Notes: generated from the letters alone by a model not told the origin. A DNA stretch of 45,266 nucleotides from Syntrophaceae bacterium UBA5744 (GCA_002419215.1 DIFQ01000135.1:37643-82908); one strand, 5' to 3'; shown: positions 16,353 through 23,980, counted from the stretch's first letter. Translations and numbers: made by a program.

Positions 16353-16705
16353 CCCCGGCCCGATTTTTCGATTTTTTTCAGGACGTCTCTTTCAAAGGTG
16401 AGGACGTAAACGAAATCCCCGTAGCCCCGGTCGTAATACCATTTCTGAACTTTTCCCGAAGAGGATGTCGAGGTCGATCCCTTCGGCTTCTTCTGTTTCT
16501 TGTTTTTGCTTGTTTTCGCCACCGTTTCGCTCCGCGACGGCATCCCGCAGATCTTCTGGACGGAATACCGGGAGTCCCCGACGGCAACGCTTTCCGCCCC
16601 GCAGCGGAAGACCGTATCCTCGGCAATGGCCGGGCTGCCCCCTCCGGCGGGAAGAGCGAGTGCGAAAAGGAAAAACACGGCGGCGGCCAGAACGAAGCGC
16701 AGCAT
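16346..16705 (-). CDS. DUF2845 family exported protein
   Basis: A 119-residue periplasmic protein of unknown function. A signal peptide occupies residues 1-28 (LRFVLAAAVFFLFALALPAG). The mature part shows the DUF2845 pattern: VFRCGAESVAVGDSRYSVQKICGMPSRSE with two cysteines, a Lys/Ser-rich linker (KNKKQKKPKGSTSTSSS) and KVQKWYYDRGYGDFVYVLTFERDVLKKIE. The ribosome site region AAAGGAGGGAACC (16719-16707) is perfectly complementary over 13 bases to the loop of the predicted small RNA at 43747-44012. The gene is divergent from the dehydrogenase at 16883. Confidence 0.82.
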   Translation of the reverse strand: MLRFVLAAAVFFLFALALPAGGGSPAIAEDTVFRCGAESVAVGDSRYSVQKICGMPSRSETVAKTSKNKKQKKPKGSTSTSSSGKVQKWYYDRGYGDFVYVLTFERDVLKKIEKSGRGR

Positions 16706-16791
16706 GGGTTCCCTCCTTTACAGGATCATGTCCGGCATGGCCTCAACGGCCCATTTCTTACTACAAAACGACCCGGCAGGAAAGGATGAAC

Positions 16792-16821
16792 TTGACAGGA
16801 GCGCCCCGGTTTCCCTAAAGT
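16792..16821 (+). promoter_or_regulatory. Possible sigma-70 promoter for the beta-hydroxyacid dehydrogenase
   Basis: TTGACA (16792-16797) is followed by TAAAGT (16816-16821) with an 18-base spacer. The start codon lies about 60 bases downstream. The -10 is only a moderate match. Confidence 0.45.
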
Positions 16822-16882
16822 GAAAAGGCAAATCTTCCGAGATGTTATGATAGAGACGACACAACATCGTGAGGTGATGACG

Positions 16883-17779
16883 ATGAAGATCGGTTGGATC
16901 GGCACGGGGATCATGGGGGCATCGATGGCGGGTCACCTGCAGTTCGCAGGCCACGAGCTCTCCCTTTACAGCCGGACCCGCGACAAGGCGAAGCCGCTCG
17001 TCGACCGGGGAGGGCACTGGTGCCCCGCACCTTCGGCCGTGGCGGCCGATACGGAGGTCGTATTCACCATGGTGGGCATGCCCTCCGACGTGGAGGAAAC
17101 CTACCTGGGGCCGCAGGGGATCCTCGCGGCCGAAGCCAAGTGCCGCATCGTCGTGGATATGACGACCAGCGAGCCCGCCCTTGCGCGACGAATCGCGAAG
17201 GCCGCCGTGAAAAAGGGGATCTTCAGTCTCGATGCCCCCGTCTCGGGCGGCGACGTGGGGGCGAGGAACGCCACCCTCGCCATCATGGTCGGCGGCGACC
17301 GGAAAATCTACGATGAGGTCCTGCCGCTGCTTCAACACATGGGGAAAACCATCGCCTGGATGGGCGGGCCGGGCGCCGGCCAGCACACGAAGATGTGCAA
17401 CCAGGTCCTCATTGCAGGGACGATCATCGGGGTCTGCGAATCCCTTCTCTACGCGGAAAAGGCCGGCCTCGACATGCAGGCCGTCATCGACATCATTGGA
17501 AAGGGAGCCGCCAGTTCCTGGAGCATCAACACGCTGGGCCCGCGGATCGCCCAGGGCGACTTCCGTCCCGGGTTCTACGTCGAGCATTTCATCAAGGACA
17601 TGGGCATCGCACTGAGGGAGGCCGCGGCCATGGGTCTCGCCCTGCCCGGTCTTGCCCTGGTTCACCAGCTCTACGTGGCCGTGATGGCCCAAGGGCACGG
17701 GAAATCGGGTACGCAGGCCCTGATGCTCGCCCTCAGGCAGCTCAACAGCTCGAAGGAGAAAAAGGTGTCGGCGACATGA
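16883..17779 (+). CDS. 3-hydroxyisobutyrate/tartronate semialdehyde reductase-type dehydrogenase
   Basis: A 298-residue NAD(P)-dependent beta-hydroxyacid dehydrogenase (GarR/MmsB family). The N-terminal Rossmann motif is KIGWIGTGIMGASMAGHL. The substrate motif is SLDAPVSGGDVGARNATLAIM (near residue 120), and the catalytic Lys lies in GAGQHTKMCNQVL (near residue 170). SSWSINTLGPRI and the C-terminal helices complete the fold. The start is the ATG at 16883 behind GAGGTG; an ATG two codons earlier is also in frame. Tartronate semialdehyde reductase makes D-glycerate, which would feed the glycerate 2-kinase nearby. 3-Hydroxyisobutyrate is the alternative substrate. The ATGA overlap couples it to the nitroreductase gene. 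Confidence 0.88.
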   Translation: MKIGWIGTGIMGASMAGHLQFAGHELSLYSRTRDKAKPLVDRGGHWCPAPSAVAADTEVVFTMVGMPSDVEETYLGPQGILAAEAKCRIVVDMTTSEPALARRIAKAAVKKGIFSLDAPVSGGDVGARNATLAIMVGGDRKIYDEVLPLLQHMGKTIAWMGGPGAGQHTKMCNQVLIAGTIIGVCESLLYAEKAGLDMQAVIDIIGKGAASSWSINTLGPRIAQGDFRPGFYVEHFIKDMGIALREAAAMGLALPGLALVHQLYVAVMAQGHGKSGTQALMLALRQLNSSKEKKVSAT

Positions 17780-18345
17780 AGGATTTTCAGACCCTGCTTC
17801 GCAAGAGGCGCTCGATCCGGGAATTCCAGGACCGGGAGGTGCCGCCGGAACTGGTCAGGGAGATCATCCGGGAGACCTGCATGGCGCCGAGCGCCATGAA
17901 CCGTCAGCCCTGGCGGTTTTCCATCGTGTCGAACCGGGAAACAATCCGGAAACTCTCCGACGAGAGCAAGAAGAATCTCCTCCTGGATCTGGAAGCCGAT
18001 CCGTCCTCGCCTCTTCAGCGCTACGGGGATATTCTCCGTGACCCCCGGTTCAACGTCTTCTACAATGCGCCCTGCGTCGTCTACATCTGCGGCCCGTCGG
18101 GGCTGGGAAGCCTGGATGTGGACTGCTCGCTGGCCGCCTGCTATTTCATGTTTGCCGCCGCCGCAAGGAACCTGGGCACCTGCTGGATCGGTCTGGGGGC
18201 ACACCTGCGGGACGCCGCCCTCCGGAACGATCTGGGGATCACGGGAGATCTGCAGATCGTGGCCCCGATCATCCTGGGCTATCCGAAGGAAATCCCCGAA
18301 CCGCCGGAAAGGAACGACCCGGTCATCCTGAGCATTATTCAGTGA
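17776..18345 (+). CDS. Nitroreductase family protein
   Basis: A 189-residue FMN-dependent oxidoreductase of the nitroreductase fold. It shows LLRKRRSIREFQDREVP, APSAMNRQPWRFSIV for FMN binding, and AACYFMFAAAARNLGTCWIG near residue 120 followed by LGYPKE. It starts at the ATG at 17776, overlapping the stop of the dehydrogenase gene. Substrates in this family vary (quinones, nitroaromatics, enones), so coupling to the dehydrogenase suggests a metabolic reductase but does not define it. A short GTGACCA, GTGACCG word repeat follows the stop codon. Confidence 0.88.
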   Translation: MKDFQTLLRKRRSIREFQDREVPPELVREIIRETCMAPSAMNRQPWRFSIVSNRETIRKLSDESKKNLLLDLEADPSSPLQRYGDILRDPRFNVFYNAPCVVYICGPSGLGSLDVDCSLAACYFMFAAAARNLGTCWIGLGAHLRDAALRNDLGITGDLQIVAPIILGYPKEIPEPPERNDPVILSIIQ

Positions 18346-18364
18346 CCAGTGACCGGTGGAACTC

Positions 18365-18408
18365 ACCTCATTCCTTCACGTCCGCACTCCCGCACTCAGG
18401 CATTCAAT
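18365..18408. repeat. 8-bp word repeat (GGAGTGCG type)
   Basis: On the minus strand the words are TGAGTGCG, GGAGTGCG, GACGTGAA, GGAATGAG. It lies directly before a 24-bp palindrome. Confidence 0.45.
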
Positions 18409-18430
18409 CCATCGCCCATGGGCGATGGAT
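18407..18430. promoter_or_regulatory. Perfect 24-bp palindrome upstream of the carboxypeptidase operon
   Basis: ATCCATCGCCCA followed directly by TGGGCGATGGAT, with no mismatch and no spacer. It ends eight bases before a TTGACG -35-like hexamer (18438-18443; TTTATC at 18460 is a weak -10). It could be an operator for a dimeric regulator or a cruciform. No T-run follows. Confidence 0.5.
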
Positions 18431-18546
18431 AAATAGCTTGACGGGACCTTTCGTTTTCCTTTATCGTTCCGTTGGTCGGACAGCGGGCTTCCGTGACGTC
18501 GAACCCCGTCCGCCCGAGAACCGATTGGAGAAAATCGCTCATCAGC

Positions 18547-19506
18547 ATGGTGCACCTCAAAAGAAGTATTCTGCTGCTTGCGGCCGTCCTGGCGATTCAG
18601 CTTTTGCAGCCCGATGACCTGTTCGCCGCTTCCAGAAAGGTGAAATCAAAGCCGAAGGCCAAGGCCAAGGTCGGAATCACGGCGAAATCCGTCCTGGTCA
18701 TGAACATGACCACCGGCGAGATCCTCTACTCGAAAAACCCCGACGAACCCATCGCGCCGGCATCGCTCACGAAGATCCTGAGCCTGTACCTGATCTACGA
18801 GGCCCTCGGCGAGGGGAGGGTTCGAAAATCGGATGTCGTGCACGTCAGCTCAACCGTCAGCCAGGTGAACGGTTCCCGCATGCGGATCCGCCCGGGATCG
18901 CAGATCTCGCTGGGAGATCTGATGAAAGGGATGGCCATCATGTCGGCCAACGATGCCTCGGTCGCGGCGGCCGAATACGTCGGCGGCGATGTGGACGAAT
19001 TCGTCAGGAGAATGAACGTGAAAGCCGTCGAACTGGGCATGACCGGCAGCCATTTCAGCAATCCGAGCGGGTTGCGGGAAGAAGGCCAGGTGACGACGGC
19101 CAGGGACATCCTGACCCTTTCCTGCGCTTACATCAACCGCTTTCCCCAGTCGCTGGAGATGCATTCCCAGCCCGTCTTCGAATATGGCCGGAGGGCCCGC
19201 AGCAACACGAATCACCTGCTCGAGGCGAATCATTACGTCGACGGCCTGAAGACGGGGCATGTGGCGGGCTCGGGGTATCACCTCGTCGTCACGGCGAGAA
19301 AGAACAACACGCGCGTCGTGGTGGTCGTGCTGGGGTCGCGCAGTTCCGGTGCCCGCTTCCGCGAAGCCCGAAGCCTGCTCGAGCGGGGATTCAAGGCGGT
19401 GCAGGCGCCCGCCCCGGCGAATCGCATGGCCGGCGCTCCGGTGATGCGGACGGGATCGGGGATGGAGTCGGGCCGGACAGGGAAAGGAGGAGCCCGGGAT
19501 TCATGA
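18547..19506 (+). CDS. D-alanyl-D-alanine carboxypeptidase (PBP5/DacF type, S11)
   Basis: Removes the terminal D-alanine from peptidoglycan pentapeptides in the periplasm. The 319-residue protein has a signal peptide (residues 1-28) and the three penicillin-binding motifs: SLTK in PIAPASLTKILSLYLIYEAL, SAN in MSANDASVAAAEYV, and KTG in YVDGLKTGHVAGSGYHLVVTA. A Lys-rich segment (KVKSKPKAKAKV) follows the signal peptide. The C-terminal PBP5 beta domain and amphipathic anchor are missing, so it is a short form that ends with a Gly/Arg-rich tail. The ATG at 18547 is chosen as it gives a proper signal peptide. The TGA overlaps the next start (ATGA). Confidence 0.92.
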   Translation: MVHLKRSILLLAAVLAIQLLQPDDLFAASRKVKSKPKAKAKVGITAKSVLVMNMTTGEILYSKNPDEPIAPASLTKILSLYLIYEALGEGRVRKSDVVHVSSTVSQVNGSRMRIRPGSQISLGDLMKGMAIMSANDASVAAAEYVGGDVDEFVRRMNVKAVELGMTGSHFSNPSGLREEGQVTTARDILTLSCAYINRFPQSLEMHSQPVFEYGRRARSNTNHLLEANHYVDGLKTGHVAGSGYHLVVTARKNNTRVVVVVLGSRSSGARFREARSLLERGFKAVQAPAPANRMAGAPVMRTGSGMESGRTGKGGARDS

Positions 19507-20174
19507 AGAATGCAACGGCGGGGCTCGTCACCGTGGTCTTTGTGCTGCTGGGGTTCCTCTTTGTGCTGACGGCAGAGGCCCAGGTGGGAAGCTCGTCCAA
19601 GGACCGGGCGAGGCCCATCGGCCCCGTGGCTCCCGGCATGAAGGGGCCGCAGGATCAGCAGGAGGAGCGGCAGATCCAGCGCAATGCGTGGCTTCAAGGC
19701 GACGAGCGGCAGCAGGAACAGCTCGAGGCCTGTTATCGTCTGTCGGCAACGCTCGCGCAGCATTCGCGGGATATCCGGAAGGTCCTGCTCGCAACCGATG
19801 TCACATGGAAGGAAGTCGCTGCCCAGTACGAGGACCTGAGTCGCGGGGTCGAGCTTCTCACGGAAAAGCACGAGATGTTTGCCCTCGGGCTCAACAACGG
19901 GCAGCGATCGTGGTGGGAGAGTCCGCTGCGGGAGATCATGGCGCTTCGACTTCATCTCCACGAACAGATGACATCGATCGGTCGCGAGCTCAACGGGGAG
20001 AGGCCGCAGAAACTTCCGATGGTGAAAGCATTCACCGATCTGGATAACCAGTTCCGCAAGTGGAACCGGTACTACGGGCAGATCGGCGCCGAAATGAACA
20101 TGACGGACCTGGAACAGCGATCGGCTCCAGGCAAGATCAGGGGGCTTCCGGGTGCTCAAAATCCTGGACGATGA
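19503..20174 (+). CDS. Exported protein of unknown function
   Basis: A 223-residue protein that I do not recognise. Residues 1-26 look like a signal peptide (LVTVVFVLLGFLFVLTAEA). After a Pro/Gly-rich segment the rest is strongly helical and rich in Gln, Glu and Arg (DQQEERQIQRNAWLQGDER, YEDLSRGVELLTEKHEM, ALRLHLHEQM), suggesting an extended or coiled-coil periplasmic protein. It is coupled to the carboxypeptidase gene by ATGA, so a role linked to the cell wall is possible. It overlaps the next gene by 23 bases. Confidence 0.75.
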   Translation: MKNATAGLVTVVFVLLGFLFVLTAEAQVGSSSKDRARPIGPVAPGMKGPQDQQEERQIQRNAWLQGDERQQEQLEACYRLSATLAQHSRDIRKVLLATDVTWKEVAAQYEDLSRGVELLTEKHEMFALGLNNGQRSWWESPLREIMALRLHLHEQMTSIGRELNGERPQKLPMVKAFTDLDNQFRKWNRYYGQIGAEMNMTDLEQRSAPGKIRGLPGAQNPGR

Positions 20175-21150
20175 ATCGACGATCCGACGTTGCCAGCGCC
20201 GGCTCATCCGGGCGCTGCGGCCCTTTGTGACGGACCGGATTGCCGTGAAGATCGGTCACCCCGGCGAGAGTATCCGGGCAAAGATCTTCTGGGCCGGCGA
20301 GCCCGGCATCTGGTTTCACACCCGGACCGTCTCCGGAGACCGTTACGGGAACGCCTTCGGGCTCGGCAGGCCCGCGGACGGCGGTGCCGTTTCCAGCACG
20401 ATCGAAATCAATGTGCCGACGGGCAGCCTCGACCGCAAGATCGGCGGGGCCTTTGCCCAGGATGATGCGGGGAGGGTGTTCCTCATCCACCGGGGCAAGA
20501 TCGGAGGCAGGCGCGGGGTCGGGAAATCCCTCTTCGAGGCTCATTACCGGGGTGTCTGGAGCGAGGTCGAGGACGGCGATACCCGCAGCGCCGTCGTGGT
20601 GATCGGAGAGATGCAGTCCCCGCTTTTCATCCGGCAGCTGGCGCAGTTCGTCCGAAAGGTCGACGCCATCAAGGACCTGGGAGCCGACGACGATCCGCAG
20701 GCAAGAATATTTTTCGACGACGAGCGTTTTCGCGAGGAGTTCATCGGCGGCCGGTATGTCCCCGAGAGGCGGGATTACGCCGCGGAATGCGATCGTGACC
20801 TTGCCGTGCTCGATCTGGCCCGCCGGCTCAAAGCAATGGGAGCCCGCGTGGGAGGCGGACCCGGAGGAGAGATCTTCACCCGCGGTCCGGCCGGGCGGAC
20901 CTCCTCGGTTTTCGAGGTTGTCACGGGGGCGGCCCCGGCGGATCTGGAGCTGGGCGCGGCACGGCTCCTGCTCAGGAGCGTCAGGATGCCGCAGGAGCCC
21001 CGGCGGGTTCTCGTCGTTCCGGGAGAGTGCGAACGCGAGCAGCAGGAGCTGCTTCTGAAACTTGGAATCCATGTCGTATTCTACACGTGGGAAAAGGGGA
21101 CCGCCGTGTTTGCCGGCCTGGAGGAGCATCTGGGCGAGTCGAACCAGTGA
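20152..21150 (+). CDS. Unrecognised cytoplasmic protein, possibly nuclease-like
   Basis: A 332-residue protein with no signal peptide and a GTG start inside the preceding gene. The N-terminal half has a distinctive block: GIWFHTRTVSGDRYGNAFGL, TIEINVPTGSLDRKIGGAF, RVFLIHRGKIGGRRGVGKSL and SAVVVIGEMQSPLFIRQLAQFV. The last third reads FEVVTGAAPADLELGAARLL, RRVLVVPGE and LGIHVVFYTWEKG. That strand-helix-strand order resembles a restriction-endonuclease-like core, with Glu in FEV, but a full PD-(D/E)XK signature is not visible. I recall similar N-terminal blocks in uncharacterised and defence-associated proteins, without a firm name. Its operon position after a carboxypeptidase is odd for a nuclease. 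Function not assigned. Confidence 0.7.
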   Translation: MLKILDDESTIRRCQRRLIRALRPFVTDRIAVKIGHPGESIRAKIFWAGEPGIWFHTRTVSGDRYGNAFGLGRPADGGAVSSTIEINVPTGSLDRKIGGAFAQDDAGRVFLIHRGKIGGRRGVGKSLFEAHYRGVWSEVEDGDTRSAVVVIGEMQSPLFIRQLAQFVRKVDAIKDLGADDDPQARIFFDDERFREEFIGGRYVPERRDYAAECDRDLAVLDLARRLKAMGARVGGGPGGEIFTRGPAGRTSSVFEVVTGAAPADLELGAARLLLRSVRMPQEPRRVLVVPGECEREQQELLLKLGIHVVFYTWEKGTAVFAGLEEHLGESNQ

Positions 21151-21154
21151 AGAA

Positions 21155-21241
21155 GTGGCTAGTGGCTAGTGATTTGTGAAAAACAGGAATTCGGGTTCGA
21201 GGAAGGGCCTTTCTGAAGCCTGTAGCCTGTAGCCTGCAGCC
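21155..21241. repeat. Two 7-bp word repeats (GTGGCTA and GCCTGTA)
   Basis: 21155-21178: GTGGCTA, GTGGCTA, GTGATTT, GTG. 21218-21241: GCCTGTA, GCCTGTA, GCCTGCA, GCC. They occupy the spacer before the LsrF-like gene. The first uses the same words as 27927-27961. Confidence 0.65.
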
Positions 21242-21316
21242 GTCGAAGAGTACCGTGGGAACTCTGAACAGCAATCGAATCATCAGATACATGCAAAAAT
21301 ATCAAGGGGTGTTGAT

Positions 21317-22126
21317 ATGGACTGGGGAATGAAGAACAGGATGTCCCGACTGTTCAGGAACGGGCGCTGCCTGTTTCTGCCGATCGACCACGGTTATTTC
21401 CAGGGTCCCACGTCATGCCTGGAAAAGCCGGGTGAGACCATCGCGCCGCTTCTCCCGTGGTGCGAGGCCCTTTTCGTCACGCGCGGCGTGTTGAGACATT
21501 GTGTCGACCCCGCAGGGAGCAAGCCCATCATCCTTCGGGTGTCGGGCGGCACGAGCGTCATCGGCCAGGATCTGGCCCATGAAGCCCTGACCACCTCCAT
21601 CGAGGAGATCCTGCGGCTCAACGCGGCGGCCGTCGGGGTCTCGATCTTCGTGGGCAGCGAGTATGAGCATGAATCGCTGATGAACCTGGCCGATCTGGTC
21701 AACGACTGTGAGGACTTCGGGATCCCCGTGATGGCCGTCACCGCCGTCGGCAAGGAGCTCGAGCAGAGGGAGGCCCGCTACCTGGCCCTGAGTTCCCGGA
21801 TTGCCGCTGAACTGGGGGCCCGCGTCGTCAAGACCTACTGGTGCAAGAACTTTGACAAGGTGGTGGAAGGATGCCCCGTCCCCGTCGTCATGGCGGGCGG
21901 TCCCAAGTGCGACACCGAAGTGGAGGTGCTGGCCTTCGTCCACGACGGCATGAAGCGCGGCGCCGTCGGCGTCAACCTGGGGCGCAATATCTGGCAGAGC
22001 CCGAATCCCGTACCCATGATCCGGGCCCTCGGTGCGATCATCCACGAAAAGGCGTCGGTGAAGCAGGCCCACGAGCTGTTCCGTTCAGTCGTGGCGGATG
22101 AGGGCAAGCGAAGCAGAAAAAAGTAA
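21317..22126 (+). CDS. LsrF/class I aldolase family protein
   Basis: A 269-residue TIM-barrel protein of the DeoC/FbaB superfamily, closest to LsrF (3-hydroxy-5-phosphonooxypentane-2,4-dione thiolase). Shared blocks are DWGMKNRMSRLF, FLPIDHGYFQGPTSCLEKP, VTRGVLRHCVDP, FVGSEYEHESLMNLADLV, MAVTAVGKELEQREARYLAL, RIAAELGARVVKTYW (expected Schiff-base Lys), GCPVPVVMAGG and GAVGVNLGRNIWQSPNPVPM. It lacks the first 30 or so residues of E. coli LsrF. No other lsr gene is present, so an autoinducer-2 role is doubtful. The next gene is a zinc dehydrogenase, suggesting a sugar-phosphate route. ATG at 21317 follows AAGGGG. Confidence 0.85.
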   Translation: MDWGMKNRMSRLFRNGRCLFLPIDHGYFQGPTSCLEKPGETIAPLLPWCEALFVTRGVLRHCVDPAGSKPIILRVSGGTSVIGQDLAHEALTTSIEEILRLNAAAVGVSIFVGSEYEHESLMNLADLVNDCEDFGIPVMAVTAVGKELEQREARYLALSSRIAAELGARVVKTYWCKNFDKVVEGCPVPVVMAGGPKCDTEVEVLAFVHDGMKRGAVGVNLGRNIWQSPNPVPMIRALGAIIHEKASVKQAHELFRSVVADEGKRSRKK

Positions 22127-22134
22127 CTGGATTT

Positions 22135-22221
22135 GGAATATTGGAGTGATGGAAAGTTGGAATGATGGGTATCAGGAAAGGGATTTGAGAACCAATATTC
22201 CAATATTCCATTATTCCATGG
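22135..22221. repeat. Inverted element made of 8-bp words (GGAATATT type)
   Basis: Left arm: GGAATATT, GGAGTGAT, GGAAAGTT, GGAATGAT. Right arm: CCAATATT, CCAATATT, CCATTATT, CCATGG, which is the complement. The two arms, about 25 bases apart, can form a long AT-rich stem. It lies between the LsrF-like gene and the dehydrogenase start. Confidence 0.8.
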
Positions 22222-22231
22222 GTGTATCCTG

Positions 22232-23269
22232 ATGCGAGTCGCCGTCTACTACAACAACCATGACATCCGCGTCGAAGAGCGGCCCGTCCCTCCGATCGGG
22301 CCGGGCGAGTTGCTCGTCAAGGTGATGGCCAGCGGCATCTGCGGCAGCGATGTCATGGAGTGGTATCGGATCAAGAAAGCCCCCCTCGTCCTGGGCCACG
22401 AGATCAGCGGGGTCATCGTCGAAAAGGACGCCGCCGCAGAGCGCTACCGGATCGGCGACCGCGTTTTCGTATCCCATCACATTCCCTGCAATACCTGTCT
22501 TTACTGTCTCAAAGGGAACCACACGGCCTGCGAGACGCTTCACACGACCAATTACGACCCGGGAGGGTTCAGCGAGTACCTGCGCGTCCCCGCCCTGAAT
22601 GCAGACCGCGGTGTCTTCATCCTTCCCGACGGTGTCTCGTTCGATCAGGCCGTCTTTGTCGAGCCCCTTGCCTGCATTGTGCGCGGCCAGAGGCTCGCGG
22701 GTCTGCAGCCGGCGCAGAGCGTGCTCATTCTCGGAAGCGGTATTTCGGGGCTTCTGCATCTCATGCTGGCAAAGGCTCTTGGTGCCGGGCGGGTCGTAAC
22801 GACCGATGTCAGCGAACACCGTCTCCGTGCGGCGATGGGTCTCGGGGCCGATGCGACGATTCACGCCTCCGAGGACGTCCCCGCCCGGTTCACGGCCCTG
22901 AACGGAGGAAGGCCCGCCGACCTGGTCATCGTCTGCGCGGGCGCCCTTTCCGCTTACCGGCAGGCTTTGCTCTCCGTCGACCGGGGTGGCACGATCCTGT
23001 GCTTTGCCCCCACAGACCCGGGCATCGAGCTTCCCGTGCCCGTCAACGACTTCTGGCGCAATGAGATCCGGGTGCTGCCCTCTTACGGCAATGCCCCCCA
23101 TGACGCCGTCGTGGCGATCGAGTTGATCCGCTCGGGCCGCGTGCCCGTCGAAAAAATGATCACCCACCGCCTGAGCCTTGCCGAGGCAGGTCTCGGTTTC
23201 AAGCTTGTGGCTGAAGCCGGCGAGGCCGTGAAGGTCATCCTCTACCCGCACGCGGTCGATGAGAAGTGA
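22232..23269 (+). CDS. Zinc-dependent alcohol/polyol dehydrogenase (MDR family)
   Basis: A 345-residue medium-chain dehydrogenase oxidising a secondary alcohol with NAD(P). Catalytic zinc ligands are visible: Cys in ASGICGSDVMEWY, His-Glu in VLGHEISGVI, and Glu in VEPLACIVRG. The structural zinc site has four cysteines in PCNTCLYCLKGNHTACE. The coenzyme motif is VLILGSGISGLLHLMLAKALG. It belongs with sorbitol/threonine dehydrogenases. The start is the ATG at 22232, just after an inverted word repeat, with a weak ribosome site. Its stop codon lies within the first word of the next repeat element. It probably acts with the LsrF-like aldolase. Confidence 0.9.
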   Translation: MRVAVYYNNHDIRVEERPVPPIGPGELLVKVMASGICGSDVMEWYRIKKAPLVLGHEISGVIVEKDAAAERYRIGDRVFVSHHIPCNTCLYCLKGNHTACETLHTTNYDPGGFSEYLRVPALNADRGVFILPDGVSFDQAVFVEPLACIVRGQRLAGLQPAQSVLILGSGISGLLHLMLAKALGAGRVVTTDVSEHRLRAAMGLGADATIHASEDVPARFTALNGGRPADLVIVCAGALSAYRQALLSVDRGGTILCFAPTDPGIELPVPVNDFWRNEIRVLPSYGNAPHDAVVAIELIRSGRVPVEKMITHRLSLAEAGLGFKLVAEAGEAVKVILYPHAVDEK

Positions 23270-23380
23270 GAAGGTGAGAGGGTAAGAAGGTGAGAGGTTT
23301 GGAGCAGCTGGAAGCCAGCCTCATTCTACCGGCTTTTCCAACCTTCTCACCCTCAACCCTTCTTGCCCTCTGACTTTCCT
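23266..23380. repeat. Inverted element made of 8-bp words (GTGAGAAG type), copy 1
   Basis: Left arm: GTGAGAAG, GTGAGAGG, GTAAGAAG, GTGAGAGG. Right arm: the complement (CCAACCTTCTCACC, then TTCTTGCC, CTCTGAC). The first word overlaps the stop codon of the zinc dehydrogenase. Related copies are at 23981-24081 and 45090-45194. Confidence 0.8.
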
Positions 23381-23438
23381 TACCGATTGACTTTTCCCCG
23401 CAGCGCCGGTTAGATAAAAAAGCATGAAGGAGGCCAGA

Positions 23439-23951
23439 ATGAATGGTGTGGCGCAGGAAAGGGACATCCGCCGCAGCCCGAAGCGGGTTTGCGGTTTCCC
23501 GGGACACTTACGGGTGCGCAACGCCTCCGCCGAAGAGATGCGCGGGTTCGCGAGGCTCTTTGCGGATACGGACCGAAGCGGTTGGGTGACTGAAACAATC
23601 GCGACGGGCAGGGCCCAGGCCCTCGTTGTGGAACGGTTCACGGAGAGGAGCTGGGTTCCCCTGGCTTGGACCGTGACGGCTGCCGACGGGGAGACGGCTC
23701 TAGCGCTGCGTTCGGAGGAGTATGGAAAAGGCCTCGCCCATGAGGCACTCCGGGCGGCAATCCGAGTTCTCCGCGATGAGCCGTTTGCGGCGCTGACGGC
23801 CTGCGTCGTGCAGGGGGATGTGAAGGTGGCAAAGGTCTTCGAGAGGGCCGGATTTTCCCCCGAAGGGACATGCCGGTTCCGAGGCCTGTTGACAGTGAAA
23901 TACGTCCGCAACCTGCGGGGTGACTGCACGCCCTACAATGTGTGGATTTGA
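23439..23951 (+). CDS. GNAT-like N-acetyltransferase
   Basis: A 170-residue protein with a GNAT-like centre: a strand (ALALRSEEYGKGLAHEAL) then a helix (RAAIRVL), where the acetyl-CoA loop would be YGKGLA, less perfect than the usual Q/RxxGxG/A. The end fits motif B (VVQGDVKVAKVFERAGFSPEG). The N-terminal part (RRSPKRVCGFPGHLRVRNASAEEMRGFARLFAD) resembles GNAT strand 1 and helix 1. The start is the ATG at 23439, with AAGGAGG upstream; an earlier ATG at 23424 overlaps that ribosome site. It is flanked by two copies of the same inverted repeat. Substrate unknown. Confidence 0.6.
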   Translation: MNGVAQERDIRRSPKRVCGFPGHLRVRNASAEEMRGFARLFADTDRSGWVTETIATGRAQALVVERFTERSWVPLAWTVTAADGETALALRSEEYGKGLAHEALRAAIRVLRDEPFAALTACVVQGDVKVAKVFERAGFSPEGTCRFRGLLTVKYVRNLRGDCTPYNVWI

Positions 23952-23980
23952 AAGGCCGTTGCCGGCTCTTCCAGCAGAGG

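Noticed and set aside
14443..16401. A 652-residue open frame on the plus strand opposite the sodium symporter
   Set aside because: It is the antisense of a clear SSS permease; composition (Gly, Arg, Asp, Glu, His) is typical of a shadow frame in GC-rich DNA and no motif is seen. Similar long shadow frames (4369-5544, 10960-12405, 28996-30705, 39450-41057) were dropped for the same reason.
23266..23380. The inverted repeats as insertion sequences or MITEs
   Set aside because: No transposase, no target duplication and no conserved ends across loci; only the word period is conserved.
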